Shown: piece after piece, positions 20,883-33,689 of the stretch
How positions within the stretch are numbered: position 1 is the stretch's first letter
How the letters are laid out: every line of letters begins with the position of its first letter
NCBI RefSeq assembly: GCF_020080835.1
Contig: NC_058165.1
Coordinates: 1,543,967 to 1,607,966 of the forward strand
Length of the DNA: 64,000 nt
Source: Cotesia glomerata
Lineage: Eukaryota; Arthropoda; Insecta; Hymenoptera; Braconidae
Direction of reading: 5' to 3'
Notes under the pieces: generated by a model
Databases searched by the model: none
Told to the model about the DNA's origin: nothing
Seen by the model: only the letters and a program-made list of their open reading frames with translations
Translations under genes and position numbers: made by a program

Positions 20883-23756
20883 TTCCCCTTCTCCTCATAA
20901 TATCGACTATATATTGAAATGGCAATTTTTACTGTTTGAAACTGTAATTTTTTAAGATGAAAGAGTCGTTATTTACTATAGTGAAAGCAACTAATCACTT
21001 ATTTTGGATATTAAATTATAAATTGTGGCTTTTATACTTTCTACATTAAGTTCTGTAATATTTATATTTTTGCCACCTCGATGTCCGTTTTACTGTTTGA
21101 AACTATAAAAATTAACCGAAAAATTAACCGTCATTGTGTATTTCAATTTTTTTAAAGTCCTAGTAAATAAATTTTACGAATTTCATTAAAAGTAAAATAT
21201 TTTGCAACCACGCACACTAAATACGTTCCAAAATTTTTTTTTAATTTTCAAATTTACAATAAAATTTTTTTTAATTTCCGAAAATCAAATACAATCATAT
21301 CGGTTATTTGGATTTTTTAATTTTTTTATTTTATATCTTTTTGTAAAGAAATAAGGTATCGACTGAAATTATGTGAAATTATGTGAAATTATGTCAAGTT
21401 CTCTCTTGAACAAATCGACTGAAATTATGTGAAATTATGTGAAATTATGTGAAGTTATCTCTTGAACGAATCAACTGAAAATAAGACATGTTAGTACGCT
21501 GATAGAAGGATTTATTAACTATCAATAATTTAATTTATTCGAAGACAATTATTTAATTTATTAAATTTCAATAAATGTTTTTTAACATTTAATAAATATT
21601 TATTTGGACAGAAAGTACATTTATTAATAGTCAATAAGTATTTATTAATTGTTAACAGATATTTATTAATAGTTAATAAATATTTTGTTGAGTGAATTTG
21701 TTTGGCTTGCAATTTCATATGATATAAAGATTGCTTATAAACAAAAATCATCTTCATAAATTATTTGGATTAATTATATTACATTGTAATAACGTTTATT
21801 GTAAAATAGCAAATTCTATCACAGCTCATAATTATCTTTTATATTATTAAATATTAAAAATGTACATTTATTTAGTGAATTTAATTATTATCATGCATTC
21901 CAGCTGCAGAGTTATAAAAAGTGTCAAAAAAAAATTGCTATTTTTGCTTTTTATTTTAAGTAAATATTTTTTAACAGTTAACAAATTAACTTCATTAACC
22001 ATTAATAAATATTTATTAACAGTTAATAAATTGTACTTAATAAATTACTTATTAAATGTTAATAGATATTTGTTAACTGTTAAAAAATATTGATTAACAT
22101 TTAATAAATAATTTATCAACTGTTAATAAATATCTATTAAATTCTATGATGTTAAAAAATCATTTATTAACAGTTAATAAAGCTTATTAAATATAAACAA
22201 ATCTGTCTATCAGTGTAGTTAACAAATCTTGCTTTAAATAAATCATAAGACGTTTGAGTCGCTACTAAAGCTAATTGAGTTATCATACACAGAAAGAAAA
22301 ATTTCTTGACTGGAGAACAAAATTCTTGGCTGAAGAAAATTATCAGGTGCCTGAAGGAAGACCGAAGTTGTGTTGGCCGAAGTTGAAATTTTACAAAAAA
22401 TTCTATTCTTGGTGAGTAATTTTTTCTTAATTCTATCATAAATACTTGATACAATAAATTTTTATATTTGATCAAGATTTTTAGATATTTTAGGTAAGCA
22501 GCGCCACTTGGAAAAAGTAAACTGTAATATTCACTCGGATTCCGGTTAATTTTTATAGTTTCAAACAGTAAAACGGACATCGAGGTGGCAAAAATATAAA
22601 TATTACAGAACTTAATGTAGAAAGTATAAAAGCCACAATTTATAATTTAATATCCAAAATAAGTGATTAGTAGCTGTCACTATAGTAAATAACGACTCTT
22701 TGATCTTAAAAAATTACAGTTTCAAACAGTAAAAAGTACCATTTCAATATATAGTCGATATTATGAGGAGAAGGGGAACTCAGATGAAAGAGAAGGGGGT
22801 CTCACTCTGGGAGAATTTAACATTTGAAACAGTAAAAATTGTACTTTTAAAATATATATTTTACCAGTCCAAGCAAGTCAATTACAGTTTGATTTTTAGC
22901 GTTGCGTTTAAAATTTACCATTTTACTTTGTAAATATTGACGTTGCTTGTATTAGAAATTTACTAACTTTATTTTATACTTTTTACATATCATAAGATTA
23001 TTTTTTAGGTACCAAATAATAAATATCAAAGTCTGAATTCTTAATTATTATACTTTAACATTTTAAACATTTACATAGCGGATATTACTGTTTGAAATAG
23101 TATTTTCTTTCATGTAAAGAGTAAATTGTAACTTTTAAATGGTAAATATTATAAAGTGAATAGTAAAATCACGATTGTACTGTTTGAAATGGTAATTTTT
23201 AGCAGTTGATAATTACTTATTATAAATCGACTGTTATTTATTACAGTTTACTTTTTTCCGTGCACCTACTTCAGCTGAGAGAATAATTTTCTCACCTCGA
23301 GAAAATTTTTCTCGAGAATATTTGATACCCTTTTTATATTATTTTACCGTGCAATTATACATATTGAATGAAAAAAAATGATGAAATATTATTTGATCTT
23401 CCCAATTGACATGTTAATCAATAAAAATATTAATGGAAATTAACTTCTATCTTTATATTTAATTTTTTGGAGCAAGAGAGAAATTTTCTCTCGACAAAAA
23501 AATTAACTTCTATCAAGAACTAAATTTTTTGGAGCTCGAGGCTGAATTTTCTCTTCACAACAAGATTTTCTTGACTTAAATAAATTTTCTTGGATCAAGA
23601 TACGTATTTCTTAAAGCATGAAAATTAATTTTATTGGAATAAGTGAAATTTCTTATCAAAAAAAAAATTTTTTTGCTCAAAAAAATAATTAGGTAGAAAA
23701 ATATTTTCTTGGCTCAAGTCAACCTTTTTTTCTGTATAGTTGTATAAATAAATATG

Positions 23757-23808
<52 letters not shown>

Positions 23809-24240
23809 TAATAATTGAATTCTTACCAAAGTTTTTCCTCCTATAAATAAAAAAAAAAAAAAAATTAATATTATATTTTTACGAGCACAATTTTACGTAA
23901 AAATAATTAACTAATAACAAAAGTAATAATCATTAATATTGCATTTATTATAAATTGTAATAGTCATTACGCATAGGCATTATCAATATAATGTACGCTT
24001 TAATTCACTAAAAAACTGTCCATTTTTTAAATTTCTATGTAATTTAATACCTAAGAAAAAATATTTTTAGATGGAATATTTTCAAAGTCGAAAAGTCAAT
24101 GCCTTTAATAAAAATTATCTTGATTAGCCTTTTATTATCTTAATGATTTTTTTATTCCTGGTGCAGTAATTGCCATAATCGACATTGCTCCAGGCAATTA
24201 TTCGGGTCTTAGATACCTTTTAAAAATAGTCATATACTAG
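20200..24240. repeat. intergenic block of nested foldback repeats
   Basis: No gene is seen. Contents: a small ACTCC/GGAGT hairpin element (about 20515-20640); (TA)n at 20817-20880; an inverted pair at about 20881-21120 and 22545-22785 with TTTACTGTTTGAAAC motifs, part of the CACGGAAAAAAG family; tandem GAAATTATGT repeats with CTCTCTTGAAC (21365-21480); reiterated TTAATAAATATTTATTAA (21530-22190); halves of a TTCTTG foldback element (22285-22510 and 23265-23745); and (TA)n at 23760-23806. Confidence 0.75.
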
Positions 24241-24277
24241 GTATCATGCGAGTAAGTTACATAAAAAATATCGCACA

Positions 24278-26547
24278 ATGATTATGATAATGATTAAATT
24301 CAAAATTATTTCTATTCTTTTTTTATTTTCTGCGGCTTCATCGATGAGTGTTGAACAGTGTATTCCATCTGGAGTAGAAGTAAGTTCAACAAAATAAATT
24401 TTTTTCTTAATTTTGGTACATTATAAAAATTTTTTTTACAGTGTAATTTGAAGGAAGATGACATAAATTGTTGTAATTCGGAAGAAAGATGTATAATGAA
24501 AGAAGAAATTAATAATGGAACGTCAGTATTCATTTGCTCATTACCCGGTAATTTTTTATAACTAATTTCAAGGCTATTTTCAATAGAAGTAATTAATTAA
24601 GTAATAACTATAGCAAGTTTGCAGTCACTATGTGACTGCAATGACTTGTGAACTATAAAAAATTAAAATTTTGCTTTATTAAATAATGAATTTTGTTAAA
24701 TTGCACTGTACTTTATTAAATATTGACGTTTTTAAAGATATAAGCTCATCCCGATGTTACACTCATCAAGACCTTTCATTTGAGTACCCACATCAATTTT
24801 TCATATATTTTATATATTTATATATATATAAATATATGAAAAATATATCAAAAATGCAAGTGGGTACTCAAATGAAAGCTCTTGATGAGTGTAACATCGG
24901 GATGAGCTTATATCTTTAAAAACGTCAATAGTTAAGAAAGTACAGTGCAATTTAACAAAAGTTATTATTTAATAAAGCAAAAATTTTATTTTTTTATAGT
25001 TCACAAGTCACGGCAGTAACATAGTGACTGCAAGGTTGCTAGTAATAATTGATTGAATAATAATTAAGAACAAAAAAAAAAAATAATAAGCTTGAAAAAA
25101 TTTTTAATTAAAAATTAATATGGTCGATAAAAATAGACTAGACAAAAATCCAAAAATAAATTTAATAACTCTTCCGTAAGAATCTTTAAAAGTAATTAAT
25201 TTTATCAAAAAAATTGAAGCTATTAGAGATATTAATGGATTAATTATTGATTTTATTTCAATTATAAAAACGTTATTGTGCAATATATAATCATTAGTAT
25301 TAATATTTTTCAGCCCTTAACTGTAAAAAAAATCACTTTGAAAAAAACAGGACATGCGTACCAATGATAGGAGCTAAGTGCAAAAAATCTCTGTGTCATG
25401 GTATCGATCATTTAGTCTGCAGAAATCGAAAATGTCGATGTAAAAGAAATTATTTTCCGTCGAAGGATAATAAAGCTTGTTTTCAATACGCATTAAGTAA
25501 TTATTTAAATAATTAATCTTACATAGAAAAAAAAATTAATTTTAATCAAGAGAAAAATTCTTGAACCAAGAAAATAATTTTGTAGAATTGTATCTTCTTT
25601 AAACATTCTTGAATTAATTAATTAATTATTCTTGAATTAATTAATTAATTAATTATTTTTATTTCAAATTTTTAATTAAAACAATTTTTTTATTCATATT
25701 AAGAAGATCAAAATCTTTAAAATCACTTACTAGGGATTGAATAATAATTACGGAAAGTGTCTTAAATAGCTAAACCGGTAGAGCTTTTAACACGTATTTA
25801 AATGGTCCGGGTTCGAGTCCCGGTCTAGGCTTTCCGAATTATTTTTTCAGTCACGAAAAAATTCCCACTGACTAAGGTCCTTCTTTTTCACTCATCCCTT
25901 CTTTAATGACAAATTTAGCTAAAAATTATATTAATAATTACTTGATTCAGGAAATTTTTTTTTTCTGTATATAAAGATGAATTTTTTCCATTAATTTAGT
26001 GGAAAATTTTTATTTAGACTACCAAAATTACAACTTTATTACACAAAAATTATTTTACAGAAGTCGGAAATTTTTGCGCAAACGAAAAATCCTGCGAAAG
26101 GATCAAATTCTCCGAATGCAAAGAATCAAAATGCCAATGTCGTGATGGCTACTCATTAATAGGCGATAAATGCCTCCCAAAATTGCGAGGCGCACCATGT
26201 CATAGCGACGACGAATGTTCTCATGCAAATGGCCTTTGTATCTCCGGTACCTGCGATTGTTTCCACAGATACTCAAAATTTGACGATCGCTGTCCGCCGA
26301 TAAATTTCAACAAATGCTCAGCCGAAGAACCTTGTACAATTAAGAACTCAAATTGCCACCCAATTGTCAAGATTTGTCTCTGCAATGAAGGTTACGTGTC
26401 TAATTTAAGAGGAGTAGCTTGCGAGAAGGTAAATTATATTAAAATTTCAAATTAAAATCCCTTTTTTACTGACTTTTATATTTTTTTCAGCGATTAAATT
26501 TCAAACCTTTGTATCATCGAGCAATGATCAATTCTGCCACGCTGTAG
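24278..26547 (+). CDS. secreted cysteine-rich protein with EB/EGF-like modules
   Basis: Five exons: 24278-24379, 24442-24547, 25314-25496, 26061-26428, 26491-26547. All have GT-AG borders and consistent phases, giving 271 aa. The N-terminus is a clear signal peptide (KIISILFLFSAASS). The mature chain carries many cysteines in repeated blocks of the form CxxxxxxCxCxxGY, for example CKESKCQCRDGYSL, CISGTCDCFHRY and CHPIVKICLCNEGY. This resembles arthropod EB or EGF-like modules. There is no transmembrane segment, so a secreted or extracellular binding role is inferred. The exact family is not recognised. AATAAA lies at about 26587. Intron 2 contains an intact PAL-1 copy and intron 3 a tRNA-derived SINE. 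It sits just upstream of the tetraspan cluster on the same strand, without obvious relation. Confidence 0.88.
24608..25042. repeat. PAL-1, full-length copy
   Basis: This is the cleanest complete copy: termini TAGCAAGTTTGCAGTCACTA and GACTGCAAGGTTGCTA, each with the mini-hairpin CAGTCACTATGTGACTG or a variant. Nearly the whole 435 bp is inverted-repeat arms around a short (TA)n centre. AGTAATAA occurs just outside both ends and may be an 8-bp target duplication. It also supplies the empty site for the TA element at 60872-61597. Confidence 0.85.
25750..25960 (+). mobile_element. SINE with tRNA-like head, copy 2
   Basis: The tRNA-like module at about 25758-25831 has A-box TAGCTAAACCGGTAGAG and B-box GGGTTCGAGTCCC, then a tail AATTATTTTTTCAGTCACG plus AAATTCCCACTGAC. 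The tail matches the element at 32685-32945. The 7-nt anticodon loop reads CGT in the anticodon position. It lies within intron 3 of the cysteine-rich gene. Confidence 0.75.
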
Positions 26548-26885
26548 AATACAAATAATTGTAATTTATTTTGTAAATTTAAATTGAATAAATTAATTAT
26601 CATTATTAGGTTTAAAATTAGAAAAATTTATTATTTTTGATGATTAAAAATAATGATCCAAAAAAAAAAAAACAAGAAAATTTACTTTTATTCTAATTAA
26701 AGTAATGTTAAAAATATTTTTTTTTTTTTTTAGATTTGTATCAAATCTAACGATACAAGATCTCCCCTATTTAAATTCACCCTTGTTAAGTCAAGAAATC
26801 AATAATTATACGGAAAACATTTGGTGAGTTTCCCAAATAAGTAAGTCCAAATTTAGGGCGACACATATAATAGAAAGATATAGAA

Positions 26886-26896
26886 CGCGCGTGCGC
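26886..26896 (+). promoter_or_regulatory. GC-rich site upstream of tetraspan A
   Basis: CGCGCGTGCGC lies 105 bp before the ATG at 27001, in otherwise AT-rich DNA. It resembles the NRF1-like GCGCATGCGC type and is the counterpart of the GCTCATGCGCA motif before the other four tetraspan genes. Confidence 0.4.
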
Positions 26897-27000
26897 TTTT
26901 CTCTGAGGGTATTCTTTAAAAGTTTTGTGTGTTATTAGTACGGATCTGTTGATCAAAAGTTCTAGTCATATTTGTAGTACTTTAAAAAAAAAATTCAAAA

Positions 27001-30000
27001 ATGGTTGCGGTTGAAGATAATAGAATTGCCGATAGATTTTGTGGAATGAGTTTAAAAGTTTCATTGATTTTTTTTGGTGGCGTAAGAATTGTAAGTATGG
27101 AAACAATTTTTTTATTATACTGATATTCTTCCAAAAAAATTATTTTGAAGAGAACTAGTTGTCTTATTTCAAGAAATTCTTGTCTTGATTTAATGTTTCT
27201 ACCCTGATAGCCACGCTTTGATTAAAAGTAGTTGCATTTCAGCAGTTACAGTTAACTTGACATCAAGTTTGCCGTAAATTTTTATAGTACAATAGTTGTA
27301 AACAAATTGAATGCAATCTACAGCCCCAATTTGAATACAAGTTAACACCGAACTTTTAGTTAAATTGTACTACAATTTTACTACAACTTGAATAAAATAC
27401 TTGTACTGCAAGTCTTGACGTCAAATTGCACTGTAACTTGTAGACAACTTAAGTAAAAACGTTTGGTTTGCAACTTTTTTCATCAAGTTGGCTACAAATT
27501 TCGGCAGTAGATTGAATAAAAGTTTAAGTTAAGATGGCTATCAGGGTAGGAGTGAGAGATCTAATCACTTCGATCGATAAAATTTTTACGAGGTTCAAGA
27601 CTATATTATCTTCGATCGATACAAGTCAATTCTTTATTCAAAAACGATTCTCTTCAATAAAGAATAATTTTATTTCATTTAAAGAATTATTGATTGTTGA
27701 TTCAAGAACTAATTTTTTTATTTATAATGTTATAAGTTTAAGTCAGAAAAAAACTTTGAAGTTGAAAAATTTTTATTTCTCTATTTGCCGACAAAATATT
27801 TATTAATACAGAGAATAGCAAAAATACTTAAATTTATATGCTTAAAACAAGTAAAATAATATGTTAATTCTCAAGTGGCGCCATACTTGGAACAAGTCGG
27901 TAATATCTTGAACCATTGTTACCGTCTATCTTAATCCTCGAGAAAGAAATTCTTGGGCGATAGTTGTATATATCTTATTTTAAAACAACCAAGTTTCTTG
28001 ATTCGAGAATCAATTTCTTAAGTTAAGAGAATTTAATTACTTAAAACAACAATGACATTTTAGAAATAAATTTTTTTTTAATCAAGTCAGTGCACGGAAA
28101 AAAGTAAACTGTGTACTTAAATTTTTTTTAAAAGTCCTAGTAGATAGATTTTAGGAATTTCATAAAAAGTGAAATATTTTGTAACCACGCACACTAAATA
28201 CATTCCAAAATTGTTTCTTTTAATTTTTAAATTTACAAAAAAATTTTTTTTAATTTCCGAAAATCATATACAACCATATCGGTTACTTGGATTTTTTAAT
28301 TTTTTATTTTATATCTTTTTATAAAGAAATAAAATTTTTTTTTCTTAATAGTCTTATGAACGTGGACTTGGCGTGATTTTTTTTACAGTGAAACTGTTTT
28401 TATTTGGATTATGTTAAGTTCTCTCTTGAACGAATCGACTGAAATTATGTGAAATTATGTGAAATTATGTCAAGTTCTCTCTTGAACGAATCGACTGAAA
28501 TTATGTGAAGTTATCTCTTATTTATTTATAAACAGCCCTATTGCGTATATTCTGTTATTTTTGTCTGACGTCTTTTGCTGCACACGGAAAAAAGTAAACT
28601 GTAATAAATAACAGTCGATTTATAATAAGTAATGATCAACTGCTAAAAATTACCATTTCAAACAGTAAAATCGTGATTTTACTAGTCACTTTATAATATT
28701 TACCATTTAAACGTTACAATTTACTCTTTACATGAAAGAAAATACTATTTCAAACAGTAATATTCGCTATGTAAATGTCTAAAATGTTAAAGTATAATTA
28801 CTAAAGGTGTTTTCATGACCGAATTGTATATATATAACGAGTGTTTTTTCATGCCGTCTAGGTCAAATAACTAGTAGATGTTGTTCAAGTCAAGAGATGG
28901 ATACTTCCATCTTCCCTTATTGGTTGAGAGATATCCTCTCTGTATATAAGTTCGATGGAAATCCATCAAACTTGAATACTAGTAAAGCTGTAAGCTTGTA
29001 GTATCCATTCGAGTACTAAAGATGTTAATTAATTGAAAGAAATGAAAGAAATTATTTTGAATGAGAGTAAAGACAGACTTTCGAAAAAATAAATGGGGTT
29101 GGTTGCCAAGCCAGGAATCGAACCTGGATCTCCCTGATAACATGTCAGGAGCTCTACCAGTTAAGCTACCGGGCCCCTTCCACCATCCACCTTTCTCAGT
29201 CCATTCTTATACTCTCAATACTTACTTTACTATCCCTTCCCTTTTACCCGAGTTACGTACTATGATGGTAGTAGTACTTTTATTAAAGTATAATAATTAA
29301 GAATTCAAACTTTGATATTTATCATTTCGTACCTAAAAAATGATCTTATAATATGTAAAAAGTATAAAATAAAGTTAGTAAATTTCTAATACAAGCAACG
29401 TCAATATTTACAAAGTAAAATGATAAATTTTAAACGCAACGCTAAAAATCAAACTGTAATTATTAACTTGCTTGAACTGGTAAAATGTATATTTTAAAAG
29501 TATAATTTTTACTGTTTGAAATTTTAAATTCTCCCAGAGTGAGACCCCCTTCTCTTTCATCTAAGTTCCCCTTCTCCTCATAATATCGACTATATATTGA
29601 AATGGAAATTTTTACTGTTTGAAACTATAATTTTTTAAGATAAAAGAGTCGTTATTTACTATAGTGACAGCTACTAATCACTTATTTTAGATATTAAATT
29701 GTAAATTGCGGCTTTTATACTTTCTACATTAAGTTCTGTAATATTTATGTTTTTGGCATCCCGATCTCCGCTTTACTGTTTGAAACTATAAAAATTAACC
29801 GGACTCGGAGTGAATATTACAGTTTACTTTTTTCCGTGTGGATTTATAATAATTGTAATTACAGATAGGAGCTTTGGGACAACTAATAATACCTATAAGA
29901 AATCATATAGAATATTGCGATGTAAATACTGATACTACTTGTCGCGTAATTTCAAACAACGAATTTGCGGGTAATTTATCCATATCTGCCTTCGGAATCT

Positions 30001-31842
30001 TGTTGGTTTTCATGGCAATTTTCGGATCAATCATGGTAAGACTCTTCATTTTTAATTAATTAATTCTATTAATAGTATGATTAATTGCACGCCTCATAAG
30101 CGAAGCGTTGAGGTAGTGCTCTACACAGAAAGAAAGGTTCACTTGAGCTAAGAAAATATTTTTCTTCCTAATTATTTACTTGGGCGAAAAAAAAAATTTT
30201 TTTTGACGCAAGAAATTTCACTTAATTCAAAAAATCAATTCTCTTGCTTCAAGAAATACGTATCTTGATCCAAGTTAATTTATTTAAGTCAAGAAAATTT
30301 TCTTGTTTTGAGAAAATTTCTCTCTTGCTCCAAAAAATTAAGTTCTTGACAGAAGTAAATTTTCTTGTATTGAGAAAATTTTTCTCTTGCTCCAAAAAAT
30401 TAAATATCTCGATAGTAAATTTTCATTAATATTTCTATTGACTAACATGTCAAATGGGAAGATCAAATAATATTGAATCATTTTTTTTTTTCATTTAATA
30501 TGTATAATTGCGCGCTAAAATAATCTAAAATGGGTATCAAATATTCAAGAGAAAAATTTTCTCAAGATGAGAAAATTTTTTTCTCAGCTGAAGTAGGTGG
30601 CGCTGCTTCCCTAAAGTATCTAAAAATCTTAATCAAATCTAAAAATTTCTTGTATTAAGTATTTATGATAATTTGAATTAAGAAAAAATTACTTCCATCA
30701 AGAATAGAATTTCAAGAAAAATTTTTACTTCGGCCAAGACAATTTCGGTCTTCCTTCAAGCGACCGAAAATTTACTTGAGCCAAGAATTTTGTTCTCCAG
30801 TCAAGAAATTTTTCTTTCCGTGTACTCTCGACAAAAAAAAAGCAGTTTTCTCAAAACTGAAATTGGTTTCTTTTTACTTATATCGCACTTACAGGATAAT
30901 ATGAGTGGACTTATATCAAGTAAAATAATCTGTCAGGCACATAAAATATATTTCAATAACAATTATTTTGTTTAACATTAAAAATAAATAAAAATAATAA
31001 CATTAAAAATAATCTTTCCTGGACGTCCGTGTGTCTGTATTTAAGGATCCGTGTATGTGCCAGGGAAGTTCCACGAAAACATCCTACCGGAATTATTTTT
31101 TTTTTATCATCTAAAGTAACACACTAAGGACTTTCTCAATTAATATCACCGTTCAATTCACTGTCATTTAATTATTATTTAAAAAAAAAACTAAAATACA
31201 ACTGTGTATTTGTCTATTAATTTATAAATTTTACTATAGTATTTTTTTTCTTCACCTTAGAATTATGGCGCCACTAAATCATAGCAGAGTTTTCTGTTTT
31301 TTGTATTTTATTTTAATGAATTTTATTGTGAAAATGAGATTATGAGGCGTGCACTTTTGGATTTTCCAAACATTTTTTAAAAATTGTAACAATTATTATA
31401 TAATTAATAAATTTTTTCAGAATAATAATAAATTTCTGATTGCATCACTTGCTATTGACGCGATCCAACTAATAATTTTGCCGTTTGTATCATGGTACAT
31501 TTTGAGTAGTTACGAAAACCATGACTATGGTGCAGTTGTGGAGCCACTTGTAAATTATGCTTATATGGGTAAGTTTCCAAATTAATTAATTAATTAATTA
31601 GTTACTCAATTAAAATTAACTCACACTTTTTTGTATTTATTTTAGGTATCATTATGGTGTACATGATATTGGCAATCAGCCGGTATGAAGAAATAAAGTC
31701 TTCCAAGATGTACCCCCTTGCTGACGAAGCCGATGATCAAGAGCCGGGTGCTGAAAACGAAGACGAGAAAGATTTACCTAAGAACGGAAACGTCGAAGGA
31801 AGTTTTCGGGGAACACAAGAGGGAAAGCCAGAAAAGTTTTAA
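27001..31842 (+). CDS. tetraspan membrane protein A
   Basis: Exons 27001-27090, 29865-30035, 31421-31568, 31646-31842; intron phases 0,0,1; 201 aa. Four hydrophobic helices are predicted: SLIFFGGVRIIGALGQLI, SISAFGILLVFMAIFGSIM, IASLAIDAIQLIILPFVSWY and one around IIMVYMILAI. The first loop has a cysteine pair (YCDVNTDTTCRV). After helix 4 comes SRYEEIKSS, matching RCQEI of its neighbours, then a long acidic tail (DEADDQEPGAENEDEKD) unique to this copy. It is the most divergent cluster member. Introns 1 (2.8 kb) and 2 (1.4 kb) are filled with foldback elements; intron 3 is 77 nt. Membrane localisation is inferred; the function is not recognised. Confidence 0.85.
27120..28030. repeat. foldback repeat copy reciprocal to 47.6-49.6 kb
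   Basis: Sequence from about 27150 (GAAGAGAACTAGTTGTC) to 28035 is collinear with 47612-49585. Differences are whole insertions: this copy carries only the MITE 27202-27546; the 47-kb copy lacks that but has three others. Frames here (for example 27534-27806) are repeat translations, not genes. Confidence 0.85.
27202..27546. mobile_element. MITE with CCCTGATAGCC termini, copy 2, TA target
   Basis: 345 bp bounded by CCCTGATAGCC and GGCTATCAGGG. The paralogous repeat at 47661 reads TTTCTAGGAG uninterrupted, whereas here TTTCTA precedes and TAGGAG follows the element, so the target duplication is TA. Non-coding. Related to 10901-11153. Confidence 0.88.
28095..28580. repeat. mixed foldback fragments with tandem GAAATTATGT
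   Basis: This starts with a CACGGAAAAAAGTAAACTG terminus, then contains the TTTTACAGTGAAACTGTTTTT and CTTATGAACGTGGACTTGG block found also near 34.1, 35.2 and 36.4 kb, and a short tandem array of GAAATTATGT separated by CTCTCTTGAACGAATCGACT. Confidence 0.7.
28583..29838. mobile_element. CACGGAAAAAAGTAAACT foldback element with nested SINE
   Basis: Ends CACGGAAAAAAGTAAACTGT and ACAGTTTACTTTTTTCCGTG lie just before tetraspan A exon 2. Internally it carries repeated ATTTCAAACAGTAA and TTTACTGTTTGAAA motifs in inverted arrangement. It equals the clean 759-bp copy at 53077-53835 plus a SINE (28801-29282). Confidence 0.85.
28801..29282 (-). mobile_element. SINE with tRNA-Thr-like module, copy 3
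   Basis: The target duplication TTAAAGTATAATTA / TTAAAGTATAATAA (28787-28800 and 29283-29296) brackets 482 bp inserted in a foldback element. On the minus strand about 29177-29101 reads as tRNA: A-box TAGCTTAACTGGTAGAG, anticodon stem CCTGA/TCAGG with loop CATGTTA (TGT, Thr), B-box GGTTCGATTCC. Sequence precedes as well as follows the tRNA module, as in the 3139-3661 element. Confidence 0.82.
30087..31354. mobile_element. element with GCACGCCTCATAA ends, with nested TTCTTG foldback
   Basis: In tetraspan A intron 2, GCACGCCTCATAAGCG and TTATGAGGCGTGC bound a 1.27-kb block. The same termini bound 46842-47495. Inside lies a foldback element (about 30124-30833) with ends CACAGAAAGAAAGG and TTTCTTTCCGTGT and dense repeats of TCTTG and its complement. 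Confidence 0.7.
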
Positions 31843-32604
31843 ATTATAATTGTTAATTTAGGTGTTGATTGAATTATCAATTTGGATAAAATTGTAGTGT
31901 GGAAATTTATTTAACTTAAAGTCACAGGAAATTTATTGTAAAAAAAATTAAGTGTGAGATTTATAATTAATGAAAATCTAATGAAAGCGAAAGTTTAAAT
32001 TTGGTGGCTAAATTTATTACAATTCATCCCAAAATTCAAATTTTTTAGTAATTATTTCTCAAAAAAATTTAATGAATTTGCACTAATATCAAAATTTGAT
32101 ATAATCCCGAGATTTCTAATTAATAAACAGTTCGGGTTATTAAAATTTATGGTAATAATTATTTTCGAAAAAATAATGAATTGAAATAACATAAGAAATT
32201 TAGTTTATTAACGAACAGAAAATTTTACGATAAATCAAATTAAATTCAATAAAACGAGAATTTAAATTTGTTGATTATTAAATTTAGTACGTCGTAAAAG
32301 TCAAATTTTGTTAGTAATTGTTTTGCAAAAATAATCACTCAATTACTTAAATATAACAAATTTTTCTGATTTAAAATTATTCTATAATTTTTTAAGACAC
32401 ATAATTTTTTTCTAAAAAAAAATCTAATATTAAATACAGTATAAACTCTATATAACAACACTGAAGGGACCGTGAATTTTTTGACGTTATAGAGAGTTGA
32501 CATTAAATAGAGAGAAGAAAAATTAGAATTAGAAAAAAAAAAGTTTACTTTAGACCATATTGTTATTGTAGTTATGTGCATAGAAAACAATTTTATTTAT
32601 TTAT
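31843..32604. other. 3' flank of tetraspan A
   Basis: AT-rich sequence without a recognisable repeat family or coding frame. It includes a direct repetition of the type TATAAACTCTATATAACAAC/TATAGAGAGTTGACATTAAATAGAG, probably a minor element. Confidence 0.45.
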
Positions 32605-32950
32605 TTATCAACAGACTCGATAGAGTCTGGCGCCAAGTTCCGTTCTCAAGCCAGACTACTGAGTGAATAAAGTAGTCAGTACTTGTCTCGGATAGCTTAA
32701 CTGGTAGAGCCCTTGGCGTGTAACCGAGAAATCTGGGTTCGATTCCCAGTCTGGGCTGTCTGATTATTTTTTCAATTACGGAAAAATTCCCACTGAGTAG
32801 GTCCCCTCCCTTTCCCCTATCCGTTCTTTCCCAACTCCCTTAAAATTTGCTTTAATATGGTATATACCGTAAGCAGAACGGTTTTTTGAGGTTACAAATT
32901 TTTTTTCAAATTTATTTTGATTTTTTTTTTTATATGATATTTTATAATAG
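32605..32950 (+). mobile_element. SINE with tRNA-Thr-like head, copy 4
   Basis: A GACTCGATAGAGTCTGGCGCC segment precedes a tRNA-like module at about 32685-32757: A-box TAGCTTAACTGGTAGAG, stem CTTGG/CCGAG with loop CGTGTAA (TGT, Thr), B-box GGTTCGATTCC. The tail TGATTATTTTTTCAATTACG with AAATTCCCACTGAG matches the SINE at 25750. The block TACCGTAAGCAGAACGGTTTTTTGAGGTT near 32865 links it to the hairpin repeats at 34.5 and 35.4 kb. Confidence 0.75.
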
Positions 32951-33689
32951 TAGTTCATGCTTTTTATTACGCGTATTACTTGATTATTATCAATTATCTT
33001 TATAATTTCTATTTAAAATTATTAAAAATAATCAGCACAAACTATAGCGACCCAGATTTTTAGATTTTAACTTTTTTTTTATGTAAAAAGCGGACGGCCA
33101 GAGACTAAATAATATAAGAATGCATGCTAATCTTATAATAGATGGAAAACTACAGTGAAAAAAAGATATTTGACAGCTTGCAATTACACACGCCAGGCGG
33201 CGCAAGAATAACTTTTACATGAACTATAGCTTAAAGGGGATAGTTTGCCACCGGAAATGTATTAAATTAAAATTGTCAATTTTTATTATAATTACAAAAA
33301 ATACTGAAATCCGAGCAAAAACAGTTTCATTGTAAAAAAATCGCGCCAAGTCCACGTTCATAAGACTATTAAGAAAAAAAAATTTTATTTCTTTACAAAA
33401 AGATATAAAATAAAAAATTAAAAAATCCAAGTTACCGATATGGTTGTATATGATTTTCGGAAATTAAAAAAATTTTTTTGTAAATTGAAAAATTAAAAGA
33501 AACAATTTTGGAACGTACTTGGTGTGCATGATTGTGTACTTTAATTTTTTTTAAAAGTCCTAGATAGATTTTAGGAATTTCATAAAAAGTGAAATATTTT
33601 GTAACCACGCACACTAAATACGTTCCAAAATTGTTTCTTTTAATTTTTAAATTTACAAAAAAATTTTTTTTAACTTCCGAAAATCATAG

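Noticed and set aside
29061..29300. Frame including LPSQESNLDLPDNMSGALPVK
   Set aside because: It is the translation of a minus-strand tRNA-like SINE, a common spurious peptide type.
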